Source: Formosa sp. Hel1_31_208
GTDB lineage: Bacteria > Bacteroidota > Bacteroidia > Flavobacteriales > Flavobacteriaceae
DNA length: 64,000 bases
Reading direction: 5' to 3'
Assembly: GCF_900104785.1 (NCBI RefSeq)
Contig: NZ_LT629733.1
Coordinates: 2,140,501 to 2,204,500 of the forward strand
Part shown: positions 25,699 to 33,967 of the stretch, in pieces
Numbering within the stretch: the stretch's first letter is position 1
Layout of the letters: each line of letters starts with the position of its first letter
Program-made: the position numbers and the translations under genes
Notes under the pieces: model-generated
What the model was told of the DNA's origin: nothing
The model's database searches: none
Seen by the model: only the letters and a program-made list of their open reading frames with translations

Positions 25699-27867
25699 AT
25701 GAAAAAAATTACTATTATTTTTCTATTATTTTTCATCACTTTTTCTCAGGCGCAACAATCGGTTGCGAGAGAATGGAATGAAATGCTATTAACAGCAATT
25801 AGGTCAGATTTCGCAAGACCTACGATACATGCACGGAATTTGTTCCATACCTCTGTTTTAATGTATGATGCCTGGGCACTTTTTGATTCTCAAGCCAGTA
25901 CAGTATTTGTGGGACAAACTTTTGGTGGTTATACCTGTAATTATAACGGGATTGCAACACCATCAAATGTGGATGAGGCGAGACACGAAATTATGAGCTA
26001 TGCCATGTACAGGTTACTTAATCATCGTTTTGAGAACTCACCTGGCGGTAATGATTTATTGACAGAAATCAATAATTTATTTATCTCTTATGGTTATGAT
26101 CCTAGTTTCACCTCTTTAGATTATAGTTCGAATTCTTATGCTGCTTTAGGAAACTATATGGCGAGTGAAATGATTGCTTTTGGGTTACAAGACAATTCTA
26201 ACGAACAATTTGATTATCCGAACGCATTCTATGTACCGGCAAACCCACCGCTAGTTTTAGAAAACTATTATCTTACGAATGACATAAACCCAGACCGTTG
26301 GCAACCACTAGCTTTTGGTACATTTATAGACCAAAGTGGAAATGAGTTTCCTATTGGAACTCCGCCATTTCTCAGTCCAGAATGGGGTGCTGTGACACCA
26401 TTTTCCTTATCCACGGATGATCTTCAAATATTAAATAATGGCTTTGATAGTTACGTTTACAATGATCCTGGACCACCTGTTTATATTCAAAACTCAAATG
26501 AAGATGGTATAGATGACCCTTACAAATGGCATTTTGCTTTAGTGGCATCATGGTCGGCACATTTGGATCCTAACGACCCTACTATGATTGATATCTCTCC
26601 TGGAGCTATTGGAAATTTCGACATCGATAATTTCCCAGAGACTTTTGAGGAATATCAAGCCTTTTATGATTTTACGAATGGCGGTGATGCCGGTACAGGA
26701 CATGCTCTAAACCCAATCACAGGCCAACCGTATGTTCCTCAAATGGTAAAGCGTTCAGATTATGCAAGAGTATTAGCTGAATACTGGGCTGATGGACCAG
26801 ATTCAGAAACACCTCCAGGGCACTGGTTTACGATTTTGAACTATGTGAGTGATCATCCTGATGTAGAAAAAAGAATTGCCGGACAAGGAAATATTGTAAG
26901 CGATTTAGAATGGGATGTAAAAGGTTACTTGGCCTTAGGTGGTGCTATGCATGACTCTGCTATTGACACATGGGGAATTAAAGGCTATTATGATTATTTA
27001 AGACCAATATCTGCAATTCGATACATGGCTGGGAAAGGTCAAAGCACTGATGCTAGTCAGCCAAGTTATGATCCTCATGGTCTTCCATTAATAAGTGGCT
27101 TAATTGAATTGATTGATAGTACCGATCCACTTCGTGGCGATTCAAATGAAAATGTAGGTCGAATAAAAATTAAAGCATGGAGAGGTCCTGATTTTATTGC
27201 AGACCCTTTACTTGATACAGCTGGAGTTGACTGGATAATTGGAACACATTGGTGGCCTTATCAGCGTGGTACATTTGTTACTCCGCCATTTGCAGGGTAC
27301 TTGTCAGGACATTCTACATTCTCTCGTGCTGCAGCTGAAGTATTAACACGACTTACCGGTGATCCATTTTTTCCTGGTGGAATGGGAACATTTGATATAC
27401 AACAAAATAACTTTTTAGTCTTTGAAGTTGGTCCAACACAAAACATGACCTTGCAATGGGCTACGTATCGCGATGCGTCAGATCAGACAAGTCTTTCAAG
27501 AATCTGGGGAGGTATCCACCCACCTATTGACGACATTAAAGGCCGTATAATTGGTGATAAAATTGGTAATGAAGCATTTAATTTAGCTCTTGAATATTTT
27601 GATAGTACCTTAAGTTCTGTTACTATAGAGGATGAGAACGAAGTCATCGTCTTTCCGAATCCTTTTAATAGTATTCTAAATATTAATACCAATGCTAATT
27701 ATGTCACAGAAGTGTACTCTCTAGATGGTAAATTAGTTAAAAGTGTACGCCTAGAAAATGGCAATAATCAACTTGATACAAATGATTTGGCTTCTGGTTT
27801 CTACTTTATCAAATTTAAAGACCTCGACACAAGAACTGAATTTATCAAAAAAATTGTCAAATATTGA
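25699..27867 (+). CDS. Secreted vanadium-haloperoxidase/PAP2-like protein with T9SS sorting domain
   Basis: About 722 residues. The signal peptide is MKKITIIFLLFFITFSQAQ, so the ATG at 25699 is chosen over an upstream TTG that lies in the terminator T-tract. The central and C-terminal region has the PAP2/vanadium haloperoxidase hallmarks: LSGHSTFSRAAAEVLT near residue 535, with the SGH motif, and GGIHPPIDDIKGR near 595, with the expected vanadate-ligand His. An upstream Arg/Lys-containing segment is less certain. The last 75 residues are a type A Por/T9SS sorting domain (VFPNPFNSILNI...YSLDGKLV...GFYFIKF). The protein should be secreted through the type IX system. It may be a haloperoxidase or an acid phosphatase; chemistry is not decided by the sequence. 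Confidence 0.88.
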   Translation: MKKITIIFLLFFITFSQAQQSVAREWNEMLLTAIRSDFARPTIHARNLFHTSVLMYDAWALFDSQASTVFVGQTFGGYTCNYNGIATPSNVDEARHEIMSYAMYRLLNHRFENSPGGNDLLTEINNLFISYGYDPSFTSLDYSSNSYAALGNYMASEMIAFGLQDNSNEQFDYPNAFYVPANPPLVLENYYLTNDINPDRWQPLAFGTFIDQSGNEFPIGTPPFLSPEWGAVTPFSLSTDDLQILNNGFDSYVYNDPGPPVYIQNSNEDGIDDPYKWHFALVASWSAHLDPNDPTMIDISPGAIGNFDIDNFPETFEEYQAFYDFTNGGDAGTGHALNPITGQPYVPQMVKRSDYARVLAEYWADGPDSETPPGHWFTILNYVSDHPDVEKRIAGQGNIVSDLEWDVKGYLALGGAMHDSAIDTWGIKGYYDYLRPISAIRYMAGKGQSTDASQPSYDPHGLPLISGLIELIDSTDPLRGDSNENVGRIKIKAWRGPDFIADPLLDTAGVDWIIGTHWWPYQRGTFVTPPFAGYLSGHSTFSRAAAEVLTRLTGDPFFPGGMGTFDIQQNNFLVFEVGPTQNMTLQWATYRDASDQTSLSRIWGGIHPPIDDIKGRIIGDKIGNEAFNLALEYFDSTLSSVTIEDENEVIVFPNPFNSILNINTNANYVTEVYSLDGKLVKSVRLENGNNQLDTNDLASGFYFIKFKDLDTRTEFIKKIVKY

Positions 27868-27896
27868 TTCTATTTACCGCACATAAGGTAATTTTG
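27864..27896 (+). promoter_or_regulatory. Promoter for DUF3817-MscS unit
   Basis: TTG (27864-27866), a 22-bp spacer and TAATTTTG (27889-27896), an exact TAnnTTTG -7 box. The -7 box lies 18 bp before the ATG at 27915. Confidence 0.6.
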
Positions 27897-27914
27897 CATA
27901 AAATTTAAGACTTT

Positions 27915-28202
27915 ATGTTATCATTATTTAATGGTTTTAGAGTGATTGCCTTTTTAGAAGGTATATCCTATATTTTACTCTTATTTGTCGCTGTACCTAT
28001 TAAGTATTTTGGAGATGATCCTTCATATGTAAAGCTTTTAGGCATGCCGCACGGACTATTATTTATGGGGTATATTGTTTTAGCTATAATGCTGAAACAA
28101 GAACTTACATGGAATCGAAAAACATTTATGGTTGTTTTAGTAGCATCAATCATTCCATTTGGTACCTTTTATGTAGATAACAAATATTTGAAGACCGCTT
28201 AA
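27915..28202 (+). CDS. DUF3817 family membrane protein
   Basis: This 95-residue protein with three predicted transmembrane helices (about 8-28, 43-62, 69-86) has the DUF3817 pattern: FRVIAFLEGISYILLL at the N-terminus and GMPHGLLFMGYI in the second helix. Members are small inner-membrane proteins of unknown role, sometimes fused or adjacent to transporters. The stop codon lies 2 bp before the start of the MscS-type channel gene, so the two are co-transcribed and probably translationally coupled. Confidence 0.88.
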   Translation: MLSLFNGFRVIAFLEGISYILLLFVAVPIKYFGDDPSYVKLLGMPHGLLFMGYIVLAIMLKQELTWNRKTFMVVLVASIIPFGTFYVDNKYLKTA

Positions 28203-28204
28203 GT

Positions 28205-29443
28205 ATGAAAAATCTACGTCATTTACTTTATGATTATTTCGTTGAAGCTGGATTAAGTGAATCGACTGCTCAGTATCTGAATATGCTCGTATTGCTTTTG
28301 GCTTTACTAATTATTCTATTTATCATCGACTTTATCATTAAACGTATTTTAGTTAATATGTTTAATGCCTTTGCTGCTAAAACCAAATCTAATTTCGATG
28401 ATATTCTTGTAGCTAATAAAACACCTAGAAATGTAGCCCATATCATCCCATTGATTATTGCCATTGAATTTATCCCAGACATCTTCTCTGATTTTGACTT
28501 TGCCGAAAACATTATCGAAAAGGGATTACAGGTGTGTGGAATTGTACTAACACTTTGGATAATACGCAGTGTCTTACATAGCATTAAAGATTATTTAAAA
28601 ACTGTAGAACGGCTTAAGGATAAACCTATAGCAAGTTACATTCAAGTCTTCATGATTTTTGCATGGGTTATTGGTCTGTTTTCTGTTTTTGCAATACTTA
28701 CTGGTATTTCATTTTGGAAATTCGTTACCACGTTAGGAGCGGCTTCCGCAGTTATTATATTAGTTTTTAGAGACACCATTTTAGGATTTGTTGCCAGTAT
28801 TCAGGTATCTATAAACGACATGGTGCGCATTGGTGATTGGATAACCTTTGAAAAGTATGGAGCTGATGGGGACGTTACCGAAATCACTTTAGCAACTGTA
28901 AAAGTGCAAAACTTTGATAAAACGATTACTACTATCCCAACCTATGCATTAATTTCAGACTCGGTTAAAAATTGGCGAGGTATGGAATCTTCGGGAGGTC
29001 GTCGCATCAAACGTTCCATTATTCTAACAGCAAAAAGTATTAAGTATTTAACAGAAGCGGATATTGAGCGCTTTAAGCGTATTGAGCGTATTTCTCAATA
29101 CTTAATAACTCGTGAAAAGGACATTAACGCCTATAATAAGGAAATAAACGCTGATAAATCTGTATTACTTAATGGTCGCAATCTCACCAATATTGGTGTA
29201 TTTAGAAAGTACATGCAAACCTATATTGAAAACCATTCTGGGGTCAATAAAGATATGACCATAATGGTCCGCCAGCTGGCACCTACATCTCAAGGTTTGC
29301 CATTAGAGATATACTGCTTTAGTCGCGATAAGCGCTGGGTAAATTATGAATATATAATGGCAGATATTTTTGACCATGCATTAGCTGCAGTCACATATTT
29401 TGATTTGGAAATTTTTGAATTAACAACTGGTATAGCCGAATAG
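28205..29443 (+). CDS. MscS-family mechanosensitive channel (YbdG-like)
   Basis: This 412-residue inner-membrane channel has transmembrane helices at about 25-45, 75-95, 108-125 and 145-165. The pore-lining TM3/beta-domain segment follows: FVTTLGAASAVIILVFRDTILGFVASIQVSINDMVRIGDWI, which is the conserved MscS domain entrance. A long cytoplasmic C-terminal domain of about 190 residues, with a charged helical insertion, resembles YbdG-type MscS proteins that sense mild osmotic change. It opens on membrane tension to release solutes. Co-transcribed with the DUF3817 gene just upstream. Confidence 0.9.
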   Translation: MKNLRHLLYDYFVEAGLSESTAQYLNMLVLLLALLIILFIIDFIIKRILVNMFNAFAAKTKSNFDDILVANKTPRNVAHIIPLIIAIEFIPDIFSDFDFAENIIEKGLQVCGIVLTLWIIRSVLHSIKDYLKTVERLKDKPIASYIQVFMIFAWVIGLFSVFAILTGISFWKFVTTLGAASAVIILVFRDTILGFVASIQVSINDMVRIGDWITFEKYGADGDVTEITLATVKVQNFDKTITTIPTYALISDSVKNWRGMESSGGRRIKRSIILTAKSIKYLTEADIERFKRIERISQYLITREKDINAYNKEINADKSVLLNGRNLTNIGVFRKYMQTYIENHSGVNKDMTIMVRQLAPTSQGLPLEIYCFSRDKRWVNYEYIMADIFDHALAAVTYFDLEIFELTTGIAE

Positions 29444-29833
29444 CTAATCCTCTATCCTATCTTTTACAAATTCAATTTCAGTTTTACCATGAGGCGTTGG
29501 CTTTCCATCTTTACCAAGATTTACCATGATGATATTATCAACAGTAAGTATGGTTTCCCTAGTCATTTTATTTCTTGCCTCACATTTCATAGTTAATGAA
29601 GAACGACCAAATTTAATTACCTCTATACCGATTTCTATGATATCACCTTGCTTAGCCGAAGCCATGAAATTAATTTCTGACATGTACTTGGTCACTATTT
29701 TATTGTTTTCTAGCTGAATGACGGTGTATAAGGCAATTTCCTCGTCAATCCATGCTAATAATTGTCCGCCAAATAAGGTCTGATTTGGATTTAAATCTTC
29801 GGGTTTTACCCATTTCCGTGTGTGAAATCTCAT
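29444..29833 (-). CDS. Acyl-CoA thioesterase (hotdog fold, YciA/BFIT-like)
   Basis: The 129-residue single hotdog domain has the YciA-like signature NPNQTLFGGQLLAWIDEEIALYTV near residue 16-40, containing the catalytic acidic residue in the central helix, followed by the antiparallel strands (KQGDIIEIGIEVIKFGRSSLTMKCEA). It hydrolyses acyl-CoA thioesters in the cytoplasm; acyl preference is unknown. It converges with the MscS gene with no gap between them (the MscS stop codon ends at the adjacent base), so readthrough must be limited by overlapping ends. Monocistronic. Confidence 0.9.
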   Translation of the reverse strand: MRFHTRKWVKPEDLNPNQTLFGGQLLAWIDEEIALYTVIQLENNKIVTKYMSEINFMASAKQGDIIEIGIEVIKFGRSSLTMKCEARNKMTRETILTVDNIIMVNLGKDGKPTPHGKTEIEFVKDRIED

Positions 29834-29979
29834 AGTTATATATTTATACAGAAAGTAGTGAAAACCTTCTCAAAAGCAATCATGCAATTATACTTTTTGT
29901 TAATAACACCGTTGACAACATCTATAACGCTTAAAAAAACGACTTATCATTATTCCTATTTTTAATAAAATTTAAAGCC

Positions 29980-30393
29980 ATGAATGATCGATCTACAAAT
30001 TTAAAGTCCATTAGACCAACCATAGCCTCTGCTAAAGTTAATGACAATATGAGTGCAGACGAATGTTTTCAAAATGGAACTTTACGTCCTATTATTAAAC
30101 TTCAAAATCATTTGCTCATTGTCGTTTTTAAAAATTATATCACAAAGCGTAAAAACGTATTTTATGATTTGTCATTACCTAAGCAATTAGCATACATAGA
30201 AAATGCCATTCATAAGGACATGAAATTTAGAAATTCATTGAAGGGCATGATTATCGGTCAATTTACTGTAGAAGAATACGCATTATATATTCAAAATTCT
30301 TCAGCATTAAATAAACGGATGATGAATATAGTGAAGGAACGATTGGTGAGTAACATTCAATTATTTTCCAGATCATTGGCTAAAGCCATTTAG
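29980..30393 (+). CDS. Conserved flavobacterial protein of unknown function
   Basis: This is a 137-residue soluble, mostly helical protein without a signal peptide or membrane segment. The core, GTLRPIIKLQNHLLIVVFKNYITKRK, followed by MKFRNSLKGMIIGQFTVEEYALYIQNSSALNKRMMN, is a pattern I recall from many Flavobacteriaceae genomes, where it is sometimes labelled glyoxalase. No glyoxalase metal-binding motif is visible, so that label is not supported here. It converges on the DUF2461 gene with 2 bp between stop codons. Confidence 0.75.
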   Translation: MNDRSTNLKSIRPTIASAKVNDNMSADECFQNGTLRPIIKLQNHLLIVVFKNYITKRKNVFYDLSLPKQLAYIENAIHKDMKFRNSLKGMIIGQFTVEEYALYIQNSSALNKRMMNIVKERLVSNIQLFSRSLAKAI

Positions 30394-30395
30394 GT

Positions 30396-31076
30396 CTACA
30401 GGATGGATTCTCCATTTAGATTGGTGGTCAATATATCACTCATATAATCAAAAAATGGTCGAATAGCTAAAAAAGAAGCATTGACATCGTCTAGAAATGT
30501 ATCACTTGTGACCTCTTTATCGGAATAGGTCTTGGTGAATATGTACTGCTTTTTTCTGATAAGATCTATTGCAGGATGATTTTTATCAAAATCTCTAGGT
30601 GCCGTTTTTAATTCATCTCCAACAAATTCTCCCCATACCGACTTAAAAGCTTTGTCATTCATAATAGTTCTAATCTCTTCGTCGTCTTGTTCAAATTCAC
30701 GGCGAATTCGCAAGAGATCCTCTTTATTAGGCTCCCAAAATCCTGTCGCAATAAAAGATTGATTATTAGGTTGGATATGCAAGTAATAACCACCTCTCAA
30801 TTCTGGTTTTTTCCGACTAAAAGACCCTCCAAAGTGTGTTTTATAAGGTAGCTTGTTTTTCGAAAAACGGACATCTCTATAAATTCTGAACAATTTAAAA
30901 CCATCTACATGATCATGTTTATTTAATGCTTCGTAAACGTGTTTATAGGTTTCTTTAGTTTTGGCCTCAATAGACTTGAATTCCTTCTTGTGTTCATTGA
31001 ACCAATCTCTGTTATTATTTTTCTCTAACCGTTTAAAGAAGTTAAGGGTCTCTATTGCGAATTTAGATGTCGGCAT
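30396..31076 (-). CDS. DUF2461 (TIGR02453) family protein
   Basis: The 226-residue soluble protein matches the DUF2461 family throughout: FLKRLEKNNNRDWFNEHKKEFK at the start, then FRIYRDVRFSKNKLPYKTHFGGSFSR and GGYYLHIQPNNQSFIATGFWEP. The conserved RDVRFSKDK-like and HIQP motifs may form an active or binding site, but no biochemical role is established. It is downstream of the Dps gene, separated by a terminator. Confidence 0.9.
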   Translation of the reverse strand: MPTSKFAIETLNFFKRLEKNNNRDWFNEHKKEFKSIEAKTKETYKHVYEALNKHDHVDGFKLFRIYRDVRFSKNKLPYKTHFGGSFSRKKPELRGGYYLHIQPNNQSFIATGFWEPNKEDLLRIRREFEQDDEEIRTIMNDKAFKSVWGEFVGDELKTAPRDFDKNHPAIDLIRKKQYIFTKTYSDKEVTSDTFLDDVNASFLAIRPFFDYMSDILTTNLNGESIL

Positions 31077-31105
31077 TCTGTGTGTTTTTATCTGTTTAAA
31101 ATTAC

Positions 31106-31135
31106 AAAAAGTCTCATTGCTAAATGAGACTTTTT
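31106..31135 (-). terminator. Intrinsic terminator after dps
   Basis: A perfect 13-bp stem AAAAAGTCTCATT / AATGAGACTTTTT with the loop GCTA lies between dps and the DUF2461 gene. Confidence 0.88.
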
Positions 31136-31168
31136 ATAAGTATTAATGTTTTCAATATGAGTTTGTAA

Positions 31169-31672
31169 TTACGATTCAATCATTCTTTCTTTGAGGGTTT
31201 CAGAAGTTTTCTTAGTCCAAGCATTTAACATCCAACTGGCTTTTTCTAGTTCTCTTATGTATGCCCCTATTAAATCCATTGTCCCTTCATCATTTGCTTC
31301 ACCTGCTTTTTGATTTACTTTGCTCATTTGTTCCAATAAGATTTTGTGGTCATTAATTAGTGCTTTCACCATATTCTTATCAGATTGTAAAGGCGAGACT
31401 TCTTTAATTGTTGAAATTTCTAAATAATCTGATAATTTACTCATCGGATGGTAACGTAATGTTAGAATGCGTTCGGCAATCTCATCTATTTTGGTTCTAG
31501 CGTCTATATATAATTCCTCAAATTTATTGTGCAAATCGAAGAAGTTTTCTCCCAATATATTCCAATGAAAGTTTCTTAATTTTTGATAATAAATATGATA
31601 ATTTGCTAAAAGGCTATTTAATTCAACTACTACTGGCATTAACTTTTCATCTTGCATATTCAAATAACTCAT
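31169..31672 (-). CDS. dps: Dps-family ferritin-like DNA-protection protein
   Basis: The 167 residues form a four-helix ferritin-like fold. The inter-subunit ferroxidase ligands of Dps are visible in YYQKLRNFHWNILGENFFDLHNKFEELYIDARTKIDEIAER, split here for description: His near residue 35, His and Asp near 47-51, Glu around 62-66. Twelve subunits form a shell that oxidises iron with peroxide, protecting DNA under oxidative stress or starvation. The N-terminus lacks a long basic tail, so DNA binding by charge may be weak. It has a leader of about 120 bp and its own terminator. Confidence 0.93.
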   Translation of the reverse strand: MSYLNMQDEKLMPVVVELNSLLANYHIYYQKLRNFHWNILGENFFDLHNKFEELYIDARTKIDEIAERILTLRYHPMSKLSDYLEISTIKEVSPLQSDKNMVKALINDHKILLEQMSKVNQKAGEANDEGTMDLIGAYIRELEKASWMLNAWTKKTSETLKERMIES

Positions 31673-31792
31673 TTCTATGGTTTTTTTTAGTGTTAATAAT
31701 TAATTACACTATTGAAACTAAGAGAAATTCGATCTGTGTCAAGTGGTTTAACAGTCTTTAACCTTGTTGAGGTTCAATTAACTTAAATTATA

Positions 31793-32866
31793 TTAAAGCC
31801 ATCGCTTTCTTCTAAAATAAATTAACATAAAAATCAATAGAACAAACATCACCCCTAATAAAATGAAGTACCCGTTGTTTGAATTGAGTTCTGGCATATT
31901 CTTGAAATTCATTCCATATATCCCTGCAATGAACGTTAGCGGAATAAAAATAGTGGCTATAATGGTCAATACTTTCATGATTTCATTCATCTTATTACTT
32001 ATGATAGTCATATACATGTCCATTAAACTCCAAATCATCTCTCGATATAAGTCTACAGATTCATTAACCTGAATAATATGATCATATAAATCTCTGAGAT
32101 AACTGGTAGTTTTTTCTTCGATAAACACACAATTTGTTTTTTCCATACGATTAATTACCTCTCTTAAAGGATAAATAGAGCGACGCATCTTAAGAATTTC
32201 GCGTTTTAATTGTTGTATTTGATTTGGCATGCTGTCATCAGCTTGTCTTGCTTGAAACAATAATGATTCTAAATCTTCTATCCGATCGCCAAAAACCTCT
32301 ATAACTGTAAAATAATTATCTACGATTGCATCTAGTAATGTATACATTAAATAATCAGAACCTTGAGTTCTTATTCTTCCTTTTGCTAATTTAAGACGTT
32401 CTCTAAGATCATTAAAGACATCACCATCTGCTTCCTGAAAGGTCAATACATAATCTTCACCCACAATAAGACTAACATGTTCATAATGGAGTTCATCATC
32501 GTTTTTTATAAATAGCATCTTAAATACTACAAATAAATAATTCTCAAACTCTTCAATTTTTGGTCGCTGACTGGTATTTACGATATCTTCTAACGTTAAT
32601 GGATGTAAATTATAGTGTAATCCTAAAGTCTCTATATCAGAAATATTATTAAGTCCATTAATATTTATCCAAGTCACATGATCTGTACCTTTAAAATCAA
32701 AGGCATCCTCAACCTGCTTAGAATTAAAACTCTTATAATGATCTTTTGAATAATTAATGATTTCGATATCTGTTATAGCGGTTTGCTTTTTACCTCTATA
32801 AGCCATCGTTCCTGGAGGCAAATTATGAGCTTTATAGGATTTTTTATTCTTCTTTTTAACCACCAT
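31793..32866 (-). CDS. corA: CorA-type magnesium/cobalt transporter
   Basis: This 357-residue divalent-cation channel has a large N-terminal cytoplasmic alpha/beta domain (to about 290). The stalk helix leads to two C-terminal membrane helices (about 297-318 and 331-350). The selectivity-filter signature YGMN is present at 317-320, followed by the acidic loop FKNMPEL. The basic C-terminal tail (RRKRWL) is typical. It works as a pentamer in the inner membrane for Mg2+ uptake. Monocistronic, upstream of dps on the same strand with about 120 bp between. Confidence 0.95.
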   Translation of the reverse strand: MVVKKKNKKSYKAHNLPPGTMAYRGKKQTAITDIEIINYSKDHYKSFNSKQVEDAFDFKGTDHVTWININGLNNISDIETLGLHYNLHPLTLEDIVNTSQRPKIEEFENYLFVVFKMLFIKNDDELHYEHVSLIVGEDYVLTFQEADGDVFNDLRERLKLAKGRIRTQGSDYLMYTLLDAIVDNYFTVIEVFGDRIEDLESLLFQARQADDSMPNQIQQLKREILKMRRSIYPLREVINRMEKTNCVFIEEKTTSYLRDLYDHIIQVNESVDLYREMIWSLMDMYMTIISNKMNEIMKVLTIIATIFIPLTFIAGIYGMNFKNMPELNSNNGYFILLGVMFVLLIFMLIYFRRKRWL

Positions 32867-33065
32867 AAAAATGTTCTTTGTCTTATAAGGTTAAAAGTAT
32901 AAAATCTTTTTGTCATTGTGATGCCCTATAACACAATTAGTTTTAACTATATAAATAGCTGGTTTAAAGCATTATATGACACTATATTGGATTTAAATAT
33001 AAATCTCTTGCATATTGAGTTTATTTTTATTAATATGCGAGAATATATACTACAAATACATATAC

Positions 33066-33290
33066 ATGGGAAGACCTCCAACAAGACCAATAAAATTTAG
33101 AGATGGATTTTATATCGAAATACGAAATAAAGGTAAAAATTCTGGAATCAAACTGCACAGAGATACTAAGGAACAAATGATGAGAACGGTGAAAGAATAC
33201 GAACTCACAAAAGATGTTCTAATTTTAGGTGAATCTAAAAATGGCAAATGGGTTAATAAAACACCTATTTTACATGTGGTAGAAGATTAG
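33066..33290 (+). CDS. Small conserved Bacteroidota protein with GRPP N-terminus
   Basis: The 74-residue basic protein begins MGRPPTRPIKFRDGFYIEIR and ends with GESKNGKWV...PILHVVED. An upstream ATG at 33015 would add 17 hydrophobic, AT-encoded residues; the ATG at 33066 directly precedes the conserved start and is chosen. GRPP resembles a minimal AT-hook or minor-groove arm. The rest alternates strand-like charged segments. I recall very similar small proteins across Flavobacteriaceae with no known function. It has a strong terminator directly after it, indicating an independent transcript. Confidence 0.78.
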   Translation: MGRPPTRPIKFRDGFYIEIRNKGKNSGIKLHRDTKEQMMRTVKEYELTKDVLILGESKNGKWVNKTPILHVVED

Positions 33291-33310
33291 TTTTTTAACC
33301 GAGACGCATA

Positions 33311-33361
33311 AAAAGCTCAACTTGATTTTATTAAAACAATAAAATTGAGTTGAGTTTTTTT
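33311..33361 (+). terminator. Long intrinsic terminator
   Basis: A stem of nearly 20 bp (AGCTCAACTTGATTTTATT against AATAAAATTGAGTTGAGTT, with G-U pairs) is followed by seven T. It lies downstream of the small GRPP protein gene. Confidence 0.8.
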
Positions 33362-33419
33362 ATATAATCACGTTAAATTTTATAAATTGTTAGCATTAAC
33401 TAATTAAAAGTAGATCAAA

Positions 33420-33857
33420 ATGACCGATTCTTATTCTCAAAAACCATCGAAATGGTTTTGGATCATTTCAGTGATTGCCTTGCTTTGGAATGCTGTTGGA
33501 GTTTTCCAATATTTGATCAAGGCTTATAATACCGAAGGCTTTAGAAGCCAATATACCGCCGAACAACTTGAGATAATAGCTAATTCACCCGCTTGGGCTA
33601 CAGCAGCATTTGCTATCGGTGTTTTTGGTGGTCTTATAGCTTCAGGATTTTTATTAATGCGACGAAAATTAGCTACGATTTTCTATGTATTTTCACTTAC
33701 AGGGATTATTATCCAAGTGTATCACAACCATTTTGTCATAGATTCATCAGAAATTATGGGTAACTCTGCCGCTTATTTTTCTGGCACCATTGTAGTTATC
33801 GCTCTATTACTTTTATACTTTTCAATATTTGCCACCAAAAAACAATGGATAAGATAA
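33420..33857 (+). CDS. Four-helix integral membrane protein, unknown function
   Basis: The 145-residue membrane protein has helices at about 12-32, 60-80, 86-104 and 118-138. Its first helix contains the WNAVGVFQYL motif, and a polar loop (YNTEGFRSQYTAEQLEIIANSPAWATA) follows, a pattern common in small flavobacterial membrane proteins sometimes labelled sugar transporter without evidence. No transport motif is visible. It has its own terminator at 33885-33918. Confidence 0.75.
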   Translation: MTDSYSQKPSKWFWIISVIALLWNAVGVFQYLIKAYNTEGFRSQYTAEQLEIIANSPAWATAAFAIGVFGGLIASGFLLMRRKLATIFYVFSLTGIIIQVYHNHFVIDSSEIMGNSAAYFSGTIVVIALLLLYFSIFATKKQWIR

Positions 33858-33884
33858 CGATCTAACCAACCAAATTTTATCCAT

Positions 33885-33918
33885 AAAAGGTATTAGTACG
33901 TACGCTAATACCTTTTTT
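33885..33918 (+). terminator. Intrinsic terminator
   Basis: AAAAGGTATTAG / CTAATACCTTTTTT, a 12-bp stem with the loop TACGTACG, lies 27 bp after the membrane protein gene. Confidence 0.85.
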
Positions 33919-33934
33919 ATTTCAATATAAATAT

Positions 33935-33942
33935 TAGATTTG
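33935..33942 (+). promoter_or_regulatory. -7 promoter box for the sodium:solute symporter gene
   Basis: TAGATTTG matches TAnnTTTG exactly and lies 25 bp before the ATG at 33968. A T-rich -33 region overlaps the preceding terminator tail. Confidence 0.5.
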
Positions 33943-33967
33943 TTTTACGAACTCATCAATTTCCATT

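Noticed and set aside
29980..30393. Glyoxalase annotation for the 137-residue protein
   Set aside because: No vicinal-oxygen-chelate metal residues or strand pattern are visible; the label appears to be an inherited name.
31673..31792. Sigma-70-like TTGACA in the dps leader
   Set aside because: Bacteroidota use a different primary sigma consensus, and no matching -10 element is found at proper spacing.
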